Of a stretch of 64,000 nucleotides of DNA, positions 1 through 8,774 are shown piece by piece. The stretch's first letter is position 1; each line of letters begins with the position of its first letter. The DNA is from JAFAZJ01 sp964437145. Lineage in GTDB: Bacteria > Pseudomonadota > Alphaproteobacteria > Reyranellales > Reyranellaceae. A program made the position numbers and the translations under genes. The notes below the pieces were generated by a model. It did not search any database and was not told the origin of the DNA. It was given only the letters and a program-made list of their open reading frames with translations. The stretch covers positions 1-64,000 of the forward strand of contig CAYTFW010000003.1 in assembly GCA_964437145.1 (NCBI GenBank), written 5' to 3'.

Positions 1-64
1 CATGAAGATGCCGGCGGGACGCCGGCGCTCCCAAAGAGATCCCTCGCTGCGCTCGCGATGACAG
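1..64. repeat. Fragment of compound intergenic palindrome (families B and A)
   Basis: Bases 10-33 match the right arm of the family B hairpin at 54066-54089 exactly. They are followed by a right arm of family A (about 36-64) with one substitution (CTCGCGATG instead of CTCGGGATG). The left halves would lie before the window. The order B-right then A-right agrees with 53990-54089, where an A left arm precedes a B hairpin. This suggests a composite element with B nested in A. Confidence 0.75.
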
Positions 65-145
65 GTGCGGCTGATCGATCGCGCGCGGGTCTATCGACAT
101 CCCTTGCCGTCCATCGACGCCTCGGCCAAGGTCGCGGTGATCGCC

Positions 146-1435
146 ATGACCCAATCCCCCGCCTCCATCGCCGTCGTCGGCGCCGGCCCCTCGGGCTTCT
201 ACGCCGTCGATGCGCTCACCCGCGCGCGACCCGACGCGCGGATCGACATCATCGACCGTCTGCCGACGCCGTTCGGCCTGGCGCGCTTTGGCGTGGCGCC
301 CGATCACCAGGGCACCAAGGGCGTGACGCGGCAGTTCGACCGGCTGCTGGCGAAGCCCGGCGTGCGGTTCGTCGGCGGCGTGGAGCTGGGCCGCGATGTG
401 TCGCTTGAGGAGTTGGGAAGCCTCTATGACGCGATCGTCATCGCCACCGGTTGCGGCCGCGACCGCCGGCTGGGCATTCCCGGCGAGGACCTCGAGGGCG
501 TGATGGGCTCGATGCGTTTCGTCGACTGGTTCAACGCGCATCCCGACGCCGCCGACCTCACCCAGACCATCGCGCAGACGCGCCACGTCGCGGTGATCGG
601 CAACGGCAATGTCGCCATCGACGTGGCGCGCGTCTTTGCCAAGACCGCTGAGGAGATGGCCAAGTCCGACATCGATCCGCGCGCCCAGGCCGCGATCGCT
701 GCCCTGAAGCTGGAAACGGTGACGCTCTACGGTCGGCGCGGACCAGCCGAGGCCAGCTTCACCATCAACGAGCTCAACGAGATGGGCCGGCTGGCGCGCG
801 CCGTGGCGCTGGTCGACGCCGCCGATGTCGCGAACGCATCGCCGCCCGAAAGCGATCCGACGCCTGAACGCCTGCGCAAGCAGAAGAACATCGAGGCGTT
901 GCGTGGCTTCTCGGCTAACGCACCCGGCGCCAAGCCCGTCAGTCTGGCGTTCCGGTTCCATCGCACGCCGCTGACCTTGAGCGGCGAGAATGGCCGCGTC
1001 GTCGGCGTCAACTTCGCCGACGGCTCCTACGCGCCGGCCGATCTGGTGATCACCTGTATCGGCTACGACGCGATCCTGCCCGATGGCCTGCCGGCCGAGC
1101 GGGGCCGCGTCGCCAACGACGAGGGGCGCGTGCGCGGGCTATCTGGCGTCTACGTCGTCGGCTGGGCCCGTCGCGGTCCGAGCGGCACCATCCCCACCAA
1201 TCGCGCCGATTCCTTCGCCGTCGCCGAACGCCTGGTCGCCGATCTCGCGCCGTCGTCGAAGCCCGGGCCCGGCGGCCTCGATGCGCTGCTCGCGTCGCGC
1301 GGCGTCGCGCCAATCGACACCGCTGGCTGGCTGCGCATCGACAAGACCGAGAGCGAGGCCGGCGCACGCGAAGGCCGGCCGCGCGTCAAGCTCGCGAATT
1401 GGGCGGCGTTGCGCGCGGCTGCTAATCCAGCCTGA
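146..1435 (+). CDS. FAD-dependent oxidoreductase, ferredoxin/adrenodoxin-NADP reductase (FprA) type
   Basis: The 429-residue product is predicted to pass electrons between NADP(H) and ferredoxin in the cytoplasm. An N-terminal dinucleotide fold (IAVVGAGPSGFYAVDAL, residues 8-24) is followed by PFGLARFGVAPDH, typical of adrenodoxin-reductase-like enzymes. A second nucleotide-binding glycine motif (VIGNGNVAIDVAR) lies near residue 150, and GTIPTNRADS near the C-terminus is the family's conserved segment. I chose the ATG at 146 because the upstream in-frame ATG at 65 lies at the end of the repeat and adds 27 residues before the FAD fold. The 3' end overlaps the convergent lactonase gene by 14 bases. 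No ferredoxin or P450 is adjacent. The cytochrome P450 at 20.9-22.1 kb is a possible but unproven client. Confidence 0.9.
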   Translation: MTQSPASIAVVGAGPSGFYAVDALTRARPDARIDIIDRLPTPFGLARFGVAPDHQGTKGVTRQFDRLLAKPGVRFVGGVELGRDVSLEELGSLYDAIVIATGCGRDRRLGIPGEDLEGVMGSMRFVDWFNAHPDAADLTQTIAQTRHVAVIGNGNVAIDVARVFAKTAEEMAKSDIDPRAQAAIAALKLETVTLYGRRGPAEASFTINELNEMGRLARAVALVDAADVANASPPESDPTPERLRKQKNIEALRGFSANAPGAKPVSLAFRFHRTPLTLSGENGRVVGVNFADGSYAPADLVITCIGYDAILPDGLPAERGRVANDEGRVRGLSGVYVVGWARRGPSGTIPTNRADSFAVAERLVADLAPSSKPGPGGLDALLASRGVAPIDTAGWLRIDKTESEAGAREGRPRVKLANWAALRAAANPA

Positions 1436-2237
1436 CCGCCCAGCCCTTCAACGCCGCGCTCGAGGGTGGATAGCGGTCCATCACGCGGGCGTCGTGACCG
1501 GGCACGACCATGTCCTGGCGGCCGTCGGCGAGCTTCTTCAATTTGTCATAGCCGGCCAGCATGTCGGCGACATTGAAGACGATGGCGAACAGCTTGTCGT
1601 CCTCGATGCCCCAATAGTAGTGCGCCGCGTCCGAGGCCAGCACGAGCCAGCCGTTGCGCGTCCACACCCGCACCGACTGGATGCCCATGGTGTGGCCGCC
1701 GATGTGATGCACCGTCAGGCCGGGCGCGATCTCGCCGTCGCCGTCATGGAAGACGACGCGATCGCCGTAGAGATGGCGCACCATCGCCACCACTTCCTCG
1801 ACCTCGTAGGCGTGGCGGAACGGTTTCTTGGTCATGTGCCTGGAGGTGGCGAATTGCATCTCCCGGTCCTGCACGTGGTAGCGCGCGTTGGGAAACATCG
1901 CCCAGCCGCCGACGTGATCGTAGTGCAGATGCGTGATGATGACGTCGCGCACGTCGTCGGGCTCGACGCCGAGGTCGCGCAGGGTCAGCGCTGGCGAGCG
2001 CAGCATCTTGCGACCGCGCTGGGCGCCCACCGTCTCGCTGAAGCCGGTGTCGATGACGATCGGCTGGCCGCCGACCAGACGCTTGCCGTCCTCGCCCAGC
2101 GGGATCGCCACCCAGACGAAATAGTCCATGGGGTGATCGCCGTCATGCGGATCGGCCATGATCTGCACCTCGTGTGCCTTGCGCGGCAGATGGGCGTACT
2201 TGCAGGCGTGCACTTCGTAGGTCGGCAGGTTGGGCAT
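1422..2237 (-). CDS. MBL-fold hydrolase, N-acyl-homoserine-lactonase family
   Basis: The product has 271 residues and a metallo-beta-lactamase fold with the dinuclear metal motif HLHYDH. A further His lies in GGHTMG, an Asp 21 residues later in LASDAAHYY, and a final His in VPGHD. This HxHxDH...H...D spacing is that of AiiA/AttM-type lactonases, which open acyl-homoserine lactone rings and so quench quorum sensing. No substrate can be read from sequence, and other lactones are possible. The start at 2237 is preceded by GAGGA a few bases upstream; an in-frame start 11 codons earlier is less likely. It lies downstream of the CaiB-type CoA transferase on the same strand (80 bases apart), so the two may be co-transcribed. 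Confidence 0.88.
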   Translation of the reverse strand: MPNLPTYEVHACKYAHLPRKAHEVQIMADPHDGDHPMDYFVWVAIPLGEDGKRLVGGQPIVIDTGFSETVGAQRGRKMLRSPALTLRDLGVEPDDVRDVIITHLHYDHVGGWAMFPNARYHVQDREMQFATSRHMTKKPFRHAYEVEEVVAMVRHLYGDRVVFHDGDGEIAPGLTVHHIGGHTMGIQSVRVWTRNGWLVLASDAAHYYWGIEDDKLFAIVFNVADMLAGYDKLKKLADGRQDMVVPGHDARVMDRYPPSSAALKGWAVRLD

Positions 2238-2316
2238 CTTGTCCTCGGGCGTTTTCCTCGCGGTGAGCACCCTCCCGCGCCGGGTAGGGGCGGGTCAACT
2301 GGCGCGCGACGCCGGG

Positions 2317-3528
2317 CTAGCCGACGACGCCCTTGGCCTTCATCGCCGCGATCTCGGCGTCGGCGTAGCCGGCTTCCTTCAGGATCGCCTCGCTGTGCTC
2401 GCCCACGGCGGGCGGCTTGCCGGCGCGGCGCGGTTGGGCGAAGCCCAGGCGGATCGGGTTGTTGAGGGTGCGCGAGATGCCCTCGCCATCGCAGGGTACG
2501 ACGATGCCGGCGTGCTGGGCCTGCTCGTCGTCGGGCACGTCGATCACCCGGCCGATCTCGCCGAACGGCACGCCGATGCGGGTCAGCACGCCCGACCAAT
2601 GCGCCCAGTCGTGCTGTGCGATCTCCGCTTCGATCAGCGCCAAGAGCTCGACGGCGTGGGTGCGCCGCGTGTGGCGGTCGACGAAGCGCGGATCCGTGAT
2701 CCACTCCGCGTGGCCGAGCGCGCGGGCGATATTGGGCCAGTGCTTCTCCTCGGGGTTGGCGATCAGCAGGAACCAGCGGCCGTCCTTGGTCACGTATTGC
2801 TGGCCCAGCGCCGAGCGCGCGCGCTCGCGCGGCGGGCGCGGCGGCAGGGTGGCGCCCAGCATCGCCGCCTGGGTCAGCGTGCCGTTGGACCAGGCGCCGT
2901 TGGCGTACAGCGAGGTGCCGACCCAGCCGCCCTTGCCGGTACGCTCGCGGCGGAACAGACCGATCATGATCGCCGAGACGATGGTCATGGCGGTGGCGCG
3001 GTCGCCCTGCGCGGGTAGCGAGAAATGCGGCGGCTGGCCTTCATAGCGCGCCGCGTCGAGGATGCCGGAGCGGGCGAAGAAGGCGGTGACGTCGAAGCCC
3101 GGCCGATCGCGATCGGGGCCGCTCTCGCCATAGCCGGTGAGCGAGAAGTAGATCAGCCGCGGGTTGACCGGCTCGATATCCTCCCAGGAAAGCTCTAGCC
3201 GCTCGCGCACCGGCGGCGGGAAGTTGATGATCATCACGTCGGCCTGGGCGATCAGGCGCAGGAGCGCGGCGCGGCCCTCCGGCGCCTTCAGGTCGAGCGC
3301 CAGGGAGCGCTTGTTGCGGGCGTCGAGCTGCCAGGTGAAGTTGACGTTGGCCTGCGGATAGCTGGCGTTGCGCCAGCTCTGGCGATGCGGATCGCCGACG
3401 CCCGGCGGCTCGATCTTGATGACATCGGCGCCCCAGTCGCCCAGCACCACGGCCGCCGCCGGCGCGGCGATGAAGGAGCTGACGTCGAGCACCTTGATGC
3501 CCTGCAGCGGGAGCGCTTCATCGGTCAC
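2317..3528 (-). CDS. Family III CoA transferase (CaiB/BaiF)
   Basis: This 403-residue protein should move CoA between carboxylic acids through aspartyl-CoA thioester chemistry. It opens with GIKVLDVSSFIAAP and GADVIKIEPP, the standard N-terminal signature. The GFD triplet (Asp146) stands where the family's catalytic aspartate is expected. Length is normal (about 400). The acid substrate cannot be deduced. It lies first in a two-gene minus-strand unit with the lactonase-like hydrolase. That pairing could mean ring opening plus CoA activation of a lactone, but this is only suggested by proximity. Confidence 0.9.
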   Translation of the reverse strand: MTDEALPLQGIKVLDVSSFIAAPAAAVVLGDWGADVIKIEPPGVGDPHRQSWRNASYPQANVNFTWQLDARNKRSLALDLKAPEGRAALLRLIAQADVMIINFPPPVRERLELSWEDIEPVNPRLIYFSLTGYGESGPDRDRPGFDVTAFFARSGILDAARYEGQPPHFSLPAQGDRATAMTIVSAIMIGLFRRERTGKGGWVGTSLYANGAWSNGTLTQAAMLGATLPPRPPRERARSALGQQYVTKDGRWFLLIANPEEKHWPNIARALGHAEWITDPRFVDRHTRRTHAVELLALIEAEIAQHDWAHWSGVLTRIGVPFGEIGRVIDVPDDEQAQHAGIVVPCDGEGISRTLNNPIRLGFAQPRRAGKPPAVGEHSEAILKEAGYADAEIAAMKAKGVVG

Positions 3529-3674
3529 GGCGTTGGTCTCCCCGGCGATCGCCTTGTTGAGCGGCGACTGTAGCCAAGCCGGCGCCCGCCGTGCTCGGCG
3601 ATCCTGTCACGGAAGCGATGCAGGAGACGCGGGATGCTATAGTCGCGCGTCGGCGGGTCCGACCGGAGGAGCTT

Positions 3675-3926
3675 ATGGATCTCGGCGCGCTTCTGCTCAC
3701 GATCGTTATCGGCTTCTTCGTCGGCCTGATCGCGAAATTCCTGCTGCCCGGCCGCGATGTCAGCGGCTTTCTCGCCACGACCGCCGTGGGTGTGGTCGGC
3801 TCGATCGTCGCCACCTATGGCGGCCAGGCGCTGGGCATTTACCAGCCCGGACAGACGGCGGGCCTCTTCGGCGCCGTGCTGGGCGCCATTCTGCTCCTGG
3901 TGCTGCTGCGGCTGATCCGGCGCTAG
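3675..3926 (+). CDS. GlsB/YeaQ/YmgE-family small membrane protein
   Basis: The product is 83 residues and nearly all hydrophobic, with three predicted membrane segments: LLLTIVIGFFVGLIAKFLL, a glycine-rich middle helix (VGVVGSIVATYGG) and FGAVLGAILLLVLLRL. The conserved LLPGRD lies after helix 1. This is the transglycosylase-associated/YeaQ family, induced by stress in enterobacteria; molecular function is unknown. The ATG at 3675 is preceded by GGAGGA at 3665-3670, so the longer in-frame start at 3591 is rejected. It ends four bases inside the convergent methyltransferase gene. Confidence 0.85.
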   Translation: MDLGALLLTIVIGFFVGLIAKFLLPGRDVSGFLATTAVGVVGSIVATYGGQALGIYQPGQTAGLFGAVLGAILLLVLLRLIRR

Positions 3927-4411
3927 CCGGCGCGGTAGAGGAAGTAGCGGTCGCGCGGCACGCCGGGCGGCTCCGGCAGCCGCGTCCAGCGCGCGACGTC
4001 GAGCGGCTGGTTGGCCACGACATAGCCGCCGGGCGCCAGCAGCCGGTCGAGCGCCGGCCCCAGCCAGCGGCCGATCTCAGCGTTGGCGGCGTGGTCACCG
4101 GTGCCGAGATCGGAATGGATCAAGGCGGCCGCGCCCGCGAGCTGGTCACAGGCCTTGGCCGTCGTCTCGCGCGCATCGCCGAGAAACAGCAGCGCGTCGG
4201 GCGGCACGCAATCGGGATGCGCGCGCACCTCGCGCTCGAAAACGTGGATGGCGCGGCCGGGGAAGAGCTCGCGCAGATGGTCGTAGGTGCGGCCGTTGCC
4301 CAGGCCGACCTCGAGGATCGGACCCGGCATCGCGCGCACCAGCGGCGCCACGTGGTTGAGGCAATCGCGCTGCGCCTGCATGCGGCGGATGAAGGAGTCG
4401 AGACGGCTCAT
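3923..4411 (-). CDS. Class I SAM-dependent methyltransferase, small
   Basis: The 162-residue protein has a SAM-binding motif I (ILEVGLGNGRTYDHL, near residue 32), an acidic end of strand 2 (HVFERE) and a later strand with GGYVVANQP. The length covers little more than the Rossmann core, so substrate recognition is minimal or needs a partner. It is the last gene of the ABC - cyclic-nucleotide-binding - methyltransferase run; only 10 bases separate it from the preceding stop. The acceptor is unknown. Confidence 0.8.
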   Translation of the reverse strand: MSRLDSFIRRMQAQRDCLNHVAPLVRAMPGPILEVGLGNGRTYDHLRELFPGRAIHVFEREVRAHPDCVPPDALLFLGDARETTAKACDQLAGAAALIHSDLGTGDHAANAEIGRWLGPALDRLLAPGGYVVANQPLDVARWTRLPEPPGVPRDRYFLYRAG

Positions 4412-4421
4412 GAATTGAGCA

Positions 4422-4874
4422 TCACGCGGCGCGGGCCCTCATCGCGCTGAGCTGGCGGTTGGTGTCGTCGAGGCGATGGGCGAGCTCGCGCATGATCTCG
4501 ACCGCCATGGTCGGGAACTCGGTGACCATGCGGAAGAACAGCTCCTTGGTGATCTTCAGCGCCGTCAAGGTCTCGCGCACCGTGACCGTGGCGGTCCGCG
4601 GCACGTCGCACAGGATGGCGATCTCGCCGACGAAGCCGTTCTTCTTCAGCTCGGCCACCTTGAGCGGGCCCGACGGAGTCTCGATGATGATGTCGGCCGT
4701 GCCGCCGAGCACGACATACATCGCGTCGCCCAACTCGCCTTGCCGGAACAGATCCTGGCCGGCCGCGAAGGTCAGGCGCTCGCTGGTGAAGGCCAGCAGC
4801 TTCAGCTTGTTGGGCTCCAGCTTGGTGAACAGCGGCACGCCCTTCAGCAACTCGACTTCCTCGTGGATGCTCAT
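4422..4874 (-). CDS. Stand-alone cyclic-nucleotide-binding-domain protein
   Basis: This 150-residue protein has one Crp-type beta-roll with the phosphate-binding cassette GFVGEIAILCDVPRTATVTV (near residues 83-102, keeping the Glu and Arg that hold the nucleotide). A long C-terminal helix follows. There is no helix-turn-helix domain, so it is unlikely to bind DNA on its own. Such single-domain proteins usually sense cAMP or cGMP, or act as a scaffold. It starts 18 bases after the stop of the unusual ABC protein and is surely co-transcribed with it, which points to a regulatory role for that transporter. Confidence 0.85.
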   Translation of the reverse strand: MSIHEEVELLKGVPLFTKLEPNKLKLLAFTSERLTFAAGQDLFRQGELGDAMYVVLGGTADIIIETPSGPLKVAELKKNGFVGEIAILCDVPRTATVTVRETLTALKITKELFFRMVTEFPTMAVEIMRELAHRLDDTNRQLSAMRARAA

Positions 4875-4892
4875 GGTTGGTCCCCTGTGCGA

Positions 4893-7607
4893 TCACCCGG
4901 CCGCCAATAGGTCGGTGTAGGTCTTGTCGCTCGACAGCTCCGACGGCGCGCCGCGCGCCGTCATCCGCCCGCCCTGCATGACGATCACCTCGTCGAAGCG
5001 CTCCGCCTGCGCGGTGCGGCTGAGCGTCCACAGCACGCCATGCGAGCCGCGCGCCGCGAGGATCTTGTCGAGCAGGCGCTGCTGCGTCGCCGCGTCGAGC
5101 ACAGCGGTGGGCTCGTTGAGCACCAGCAGGTCGGGCCGCTTCAACAGGGCGCGGGCGATGCCGACCTTCTGGCGCTGGCCGGCCGACAGGCGCTTGCCGG
5201 CGACGCCGACATTGTAGTCGAGTCCGACCTGGACCGCGACGGCGCGCACGCCCAGGCCGTCGAGCACCTCGGCGATCAGGTCGCCCACCCGGTCGGCGCC
5301 CTGCGCCTGGCCGTAGACGAGACGGCCGAACAGGATGTTGTCCTGCAGGGTGGCGGCGCCGTTGTAGCGCGCCACGTCGTAGAACTCGATGTCGGCGGCG
5401 AACTCCGACGGCAGGCCCTGGGCGAAGGCTTTGCGGGCGACCAGCAGCCGCTGCTCCATCGCCTCGTCGATCAGGCCCAGGCGATGGCGCGCCTCGATGT
5501 AGCGGAAGGGCAGCGCCCGCAGGCGCGCGCGTTCCTCTGCCGACAGATCGGTGACGTTGCGGCCGCTCAGCCGGGTGATCAGGGCGCGGAACTCCGGCAG
5601 TTCCTCGGCGGTGATGAAGCTGAACTGCTCGAAGAACGGGTGGCCGGCGGGCAGGTCGGCGAACAGCTCGACCATGGTGCGGGCGATCTCGACGCCCATC
5701 TCGGCCAGCGGCGTGGCGAGGTCGAGCTCGTTGAGCACCTTCCGCATGTAGGGATTGGCGGTGATGTTCTCGGGGTCGAAGGTGCGGCCCACCGCGGTGC
5801 CGAACAGCACGTTCTCGGCCACCGACATGTTGCGGTTGTAGCGGTCTCGATCGAAGGGCTCGACGAGGCCGGCGAAGGCCGGATCGGCCAGCCGGCTGTG
5901 CAGTTCGGCGCGCGCCTTGAGGATCGACTCGGCCACCGCCGGCCGCTCGGCCGGGTCGATGGTGCCGCGCAGCCCGTAGCGGTAGACGTCGGCCTCGAGC
6001 TCGACGACGCGCAGCGCCTCGATGATGCGCTGATCGATGTCGTGCGGGCCGCTGGCGCCGGCGGCCTCGTAGTCGACCCAGTCGGCGGCGACGTCGAGCA
6101 CCGGGTTGCCGGCGCGCCGCGCTTCGCGCTCCTCGGTCTCGCGTTGCCGCAGGGCGGCGCCCTCGTAGGCCGCCGGCCCGCGCGGCCGGAACTTCAGGCC
6201 GTAGAGGAGGTTCTCGCGAATCGTCACCGGCAGCAGGTAGACGTCCTGGCCGACATAGGACAGGCGCGCGCCGACCGTCGCTTCGGGCAGCTCCGCGAGA
6301 TCCCTGCCGCCGATCGCCACGCCGCCGCCGGTCGGGTGTGCCACGCGGGCGACGATCTGCGCCAGCGCCTCCTTGCCGCCGCCGGCGCCGCCGACCACGG
6401 CGACCTTTCGGCTGATCGGGAAGCTCAGCGTGACGGCGTCGAGCACAGGCGCGCCGCCTTCCTCGGCCAGGGCCACGCCGTTGAGCTGGACCTCGCCGCT
6501 GAGCGCCGGCGCGGCGGCGTCGGGGATCGCCTGCAGCTCGGCCGCCAGCATGCCGTCGGGCTCGAACTGCTCGATCACCTGCTCATAGCGCTGCTGCATG
6601 TCCTGGCGCTGCTGGTCCCAGTCGATCAGCTCCTTCACCGGGCCGGGCAGGTCCTTGTAGGCCAGTAGCACGCCGACCACGGCGCCGACCTGCATGTCGC
6701 CGAACAGCACGAAATAGCCACCGATCAGGTAGATCAGGAACGGCGTGGTCTGCGCCAGCAGGTTGTTGAGGAACTTGGCCGTGAACTTGCGCTGAAACAG
6801 CTCGAAGCGGATGTGGAAGATGCGGCCCAACCGGCCGACGATGTCCGCGCGCTCGTAGTTCGAGGCGGCATGCACGTGCACTTCCTGCACGCCGTCGACC
6901 GTCTCGGCGACGCGGCCGGAGAACTGCCGGGCGGTGATCTGCCGCTGCTTGCCCAGCGCGACGATCTTGCGCCGCAGCTTCGGGATGATGAAGGCCTGCA
7001 CCGCCAACACGGCGATCACGATCAGGCCCAGCCAGATATTCTGCAGCATGATGAACAGCAGCGCGGTGATCGCCTGGCCGCCGAGGAAGGCGGGCTGCAC
7101 ATAGGCGTCGCCGATGAAGCCGCCCAGCGGCTCGATCTCGTTGTTGATCATGCCCGCCAGCTCGGCCTGCTTGACCTTGCGGAAATGCGCCGGCGGAAAC
7201 AGCAGGATGCGGTCGTAGAGCTGGTAGCGCAGGCGGCGCAGCATGCGCTCGCCCATACGGCCCTTCTGGGTGTTGATGGTCTTCTTGAACAACCCGTTGA
7301 TGGTGACCATCACCAGGAACAGGCAGCTCATGCCCACCAGGTAGGGCCATTGCGCCAGCGACAGGCCGTCGAACAGGCGGATCGAGCCGACATCCGAGAT
7401 GAAGGACGGAACCGGCAGGTCGATGCGCAGGAACGGCACCGTCTGGGCGCTCTTGAACGCCTTGCCCTCGATGCCGTCGTTGACGATGGTCTTGGGAATG
7501 TTCAGCGAGGCGAAATAGAACACCTGCGCCAGCACGACCAAGCCCAGGATGATGAGCTGCTCGGGCCTGCTGTTGCGCCAGACATACTTGAAGAGGTTTT
7601 TGTCCAT
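4893..7607 (-). CDS. Atypical ABC half-transporter with triplicated helical segment and altered ATPase motifs
   Basis: The 904-residue protein has an N-terminal ABC membrane domain (about 1-345, with hydrophobic helices near 18-36, 88-105, 180-205 and 285-305) fused to an ATPase domain. The Walker A region is GGAGGGKEA (406-414), with Glu where Ser/Thr should be. A Q-loop Gln is at 453. The signature LSAGQ is at 807-811, about 400 residues after Walker A instead of the usual 100-130. Walker B reads LLVLNE (827-832), with Asn for Asp, and the switch His is replaced around Ser863. Between Q-loop and signature the motif ENxLxG occurs three times (465-470, 598-603, 756-761), each followed by a helical stretch, so the helical subdomain looks triplicated. 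It is first gene of an operon with a cyclic-nucleotide-binding protein. Substrate and ATPase activity are doubtful. Confidence 0.85.
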   Translation of the reverse strand: MDKNLFKYVWRNSRPEQLIILGLVVLAQVFYFASLNIPKTIVNDGIEGKAFKSAQTVPFLRIDLPVPSFISDVGSIRLFDGLSLAQWPYLVGMSCLFLVMVTINGLFKKTINTQKGRMGERMLRRLRYQLYDRILLFPPAHFRKVKQAELAGMINNEIEPLGGFIGDAYVQPAFLGGQAITALLFIMLQNIWLGLIVIAVLAVQAFIIPKLRRKIVALGKQRQITARQFSGRVAETVDGVQEVHVHAASNYERADIVGRLGRIFHIRFELFQRKFTAKFLNNLLAQTTPFLIYLIGGYFVLFGDMQVGAVVGVLLAYKDLPGPVKELIDWDQQRQDMQQRYEQVIEQFEPDGMLAAELQAIPDAAAPALSGEVQLNGVALAEEGGAPVLDAVTLSFPISRKVAVVGGAGGGKEALAQIVARVAHPTGGGVAIGGRDLAELPEATVGARLSYVGQDVYLLPVTIRENLLYGLKFRPRGPAAYEGAALRQRETEEREARRAGNPVLDVAADWVDYEAAGASGPHDIDQRIIEALRVVELEADVYRYGLRGTIDPAERPAVAESILKARAELHSRLADPAFAGLVEPFDRDRYNRNMSVAENVLFGTAVGRTFDPENITANPYMRKVLNELDLATPLAEMGVEIARTMVELFADLPAGHPFFEQFSFITAEELPEFRALITRLSGRNVTDLSAEERARLRALPFRYIEARHRLGLIDEAMEQRLLVARKAFAQGLPSEFAADIEFYDVARYNGAATLQDNILFGRLVYGQAQGADRVGDLIAEVLDGLGVRAVAVQVGLDYNVGVAGKRLSAGQRQKVGIARALLKRPDLLVLNEPTAVLDAATQQRLLDKILAARGSHGVLWTLSRTAQAERFDEVIVMQGGRMTARGAPSELSSDKTYTDLLAAG

Positions 7608-7742
7608 ACCCCGGCCGCGGTGACTCCTATCCCCTCGGCGGGCACCTTACCCTGAATCACCCTTGTCGGTGAAAGGGGATCGCGCCTTTACGAGGCCGCC
7701 GGCCGACGCTATCTCCGTGATCGGCCTCCAGGAGAGTTCCCG

Positions 7743-8774
7743 ATGTCCCAAGTCCCCGTCACCGTGCTCACCGGCTATCTCGGCGCCGGCAAGACCACGC
7801 TGCTCAACCGCATCCTCACCGAGAACCACGGCCGCAAATACGCGGTCGTGATCAACGAGTTCGGCGAGCTGGGCATCGACAACGACATCGTCGTCGGTAC
7901 CGACGAGGAAATCTTCGAGATGAACAACGGCTGCATCTGCTGCACCGTGCGTGGAGACCTGATCCGCGTCATCGGCGGGCTGATGAAGCGGCCGGGCACG
8001 CTCGACGGCATCATCGTCGAGACCACGGGCTTGGCCGATCCCGGCCCGGTGGCGCAGACCTTCTTCCAGGACGACGAGGTGCGCACGCGCACGCGGCTCG
8101 ACGCCATCGTCACCGTGGTCGACGCGCGCCACTTCCTGCTGCATGTCGACGACGGCGTCGAGGCGCGCGAGCAGGCGGCCTTCGCCGACGTGATCCTGCT
8201 CAACAAGACCGACCTGGTGACACCGGAGGAGCTGGCCAAGGTCGAGGCGCGGCTGCGCCAGATCAATCCGTACGCCCGGCTGCACCGTACCCAGAAGAGC
8301 GCGGTGGCGCTGGCCGAGATCCTCGATCGCCACGCCTTCGACCTGAAGCGCATCCTCGAGATCGAGCCGGACTTCCTCGAGGAGGGTCACCACCATCTGC
8401 ACGATCATGACCACGAGCATTGCGACGATCCCACACATGATCATCACCATGACCACCACCATCACCATCACCTCGAGAACATCGGGAGCATCTCGCTGAC
8501 CAGCGACAAGCCGATAGACGATCAGAAGTTCCAGCGCTGGATCTCGACGATCCTGCGCGAGTTCGGCACCGACATCTTCCGCAGCAAGGGCATTCTCGAT
8601 ATCTCGGGCGCGCCGAAGAAATACGTCTTCCAGGGCGTGCACATGATGATGGACGGCGACTGGGGCAATCCCTGGAAGGACAGCGAGAAGCGCATGAGCA
8701 AGCTGGTCTTCATCGGCCGCAAGCTCGACGTCGAGCAGCTTCGGCGTGGCTTCGCGGCCTGCGCCACGCGATGA
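7743..8774 (+). CDS. CobW/COG0523-type G3E GTPase, putative metal chaperone
   Basis: The 343-residue protein has a P-loop GYLGAGKT (11-18), the CxCC metal site GCICC (63-67), ETTGLADP, and the guanine-specificity motif NKTD (154-157). A His/Asp-rich linker (about 216-243, some 17 His) precedes the C-terminal CobW_C domain. COG0523 GTPases insert or deliver metals (cobalt, zinc or others) to client proteins; the His-rich linker fits zinc, nickel or cobalt binding. No vitamin B12 or nitrile hydratase genes are near, so the name cobW is not assigned. An AGGAGAG ribosome site lies just before the ATG. The stop overlaps the start of the WD40 gene (ATGA), implying coupled translation. Confidence 0.92.
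   Translation: MSQVPVTVLTGYLGAGKTTLLNRILTENHGRKYAVVINEFGELGIDNDIVVGTDEEIFEMNNGCICCTVRGDLIRVIGGLMKRPGTLDGIIVETTGLADPGPVAQTFFQDDEVRTRTRLDAIVTVVDARHFLLHVDDGVEAREQAAFADVILLNKTDLVTPEELAKVEARLRQINPYARLHRTQKSAVALAEILDRHAFDLKRILEIEPDFLEEGHHHLHDHDHEHCDDPTHDHHHDHHHHHHLENIGSISLTSDKPIDDQKFQRWISTILREFGTDIFRSKGILDISGAPKKYVFQGVHMMMDGDWGNPWKDSEKRMSKLVFIGRKLDVEQLRRGFAACATR

Noticed and set aside
8390..8480. His-rich stretch of the CobW protein considered as a tag-like cloning artefact
   Set aside because: It is long, interspersed with Asp, Glu and Cys, and located in the linker where natural COG0523 proteins carry metal-binding His runs.
7647..8642. Minus-strand frame with a Met/Val-rich run that could be mistaken for a membrane helix
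   Set aside because: It is the antisense of the CobW His-rich linker; CAT/GTG repeats of the His codons give Met and Val on the other strand.
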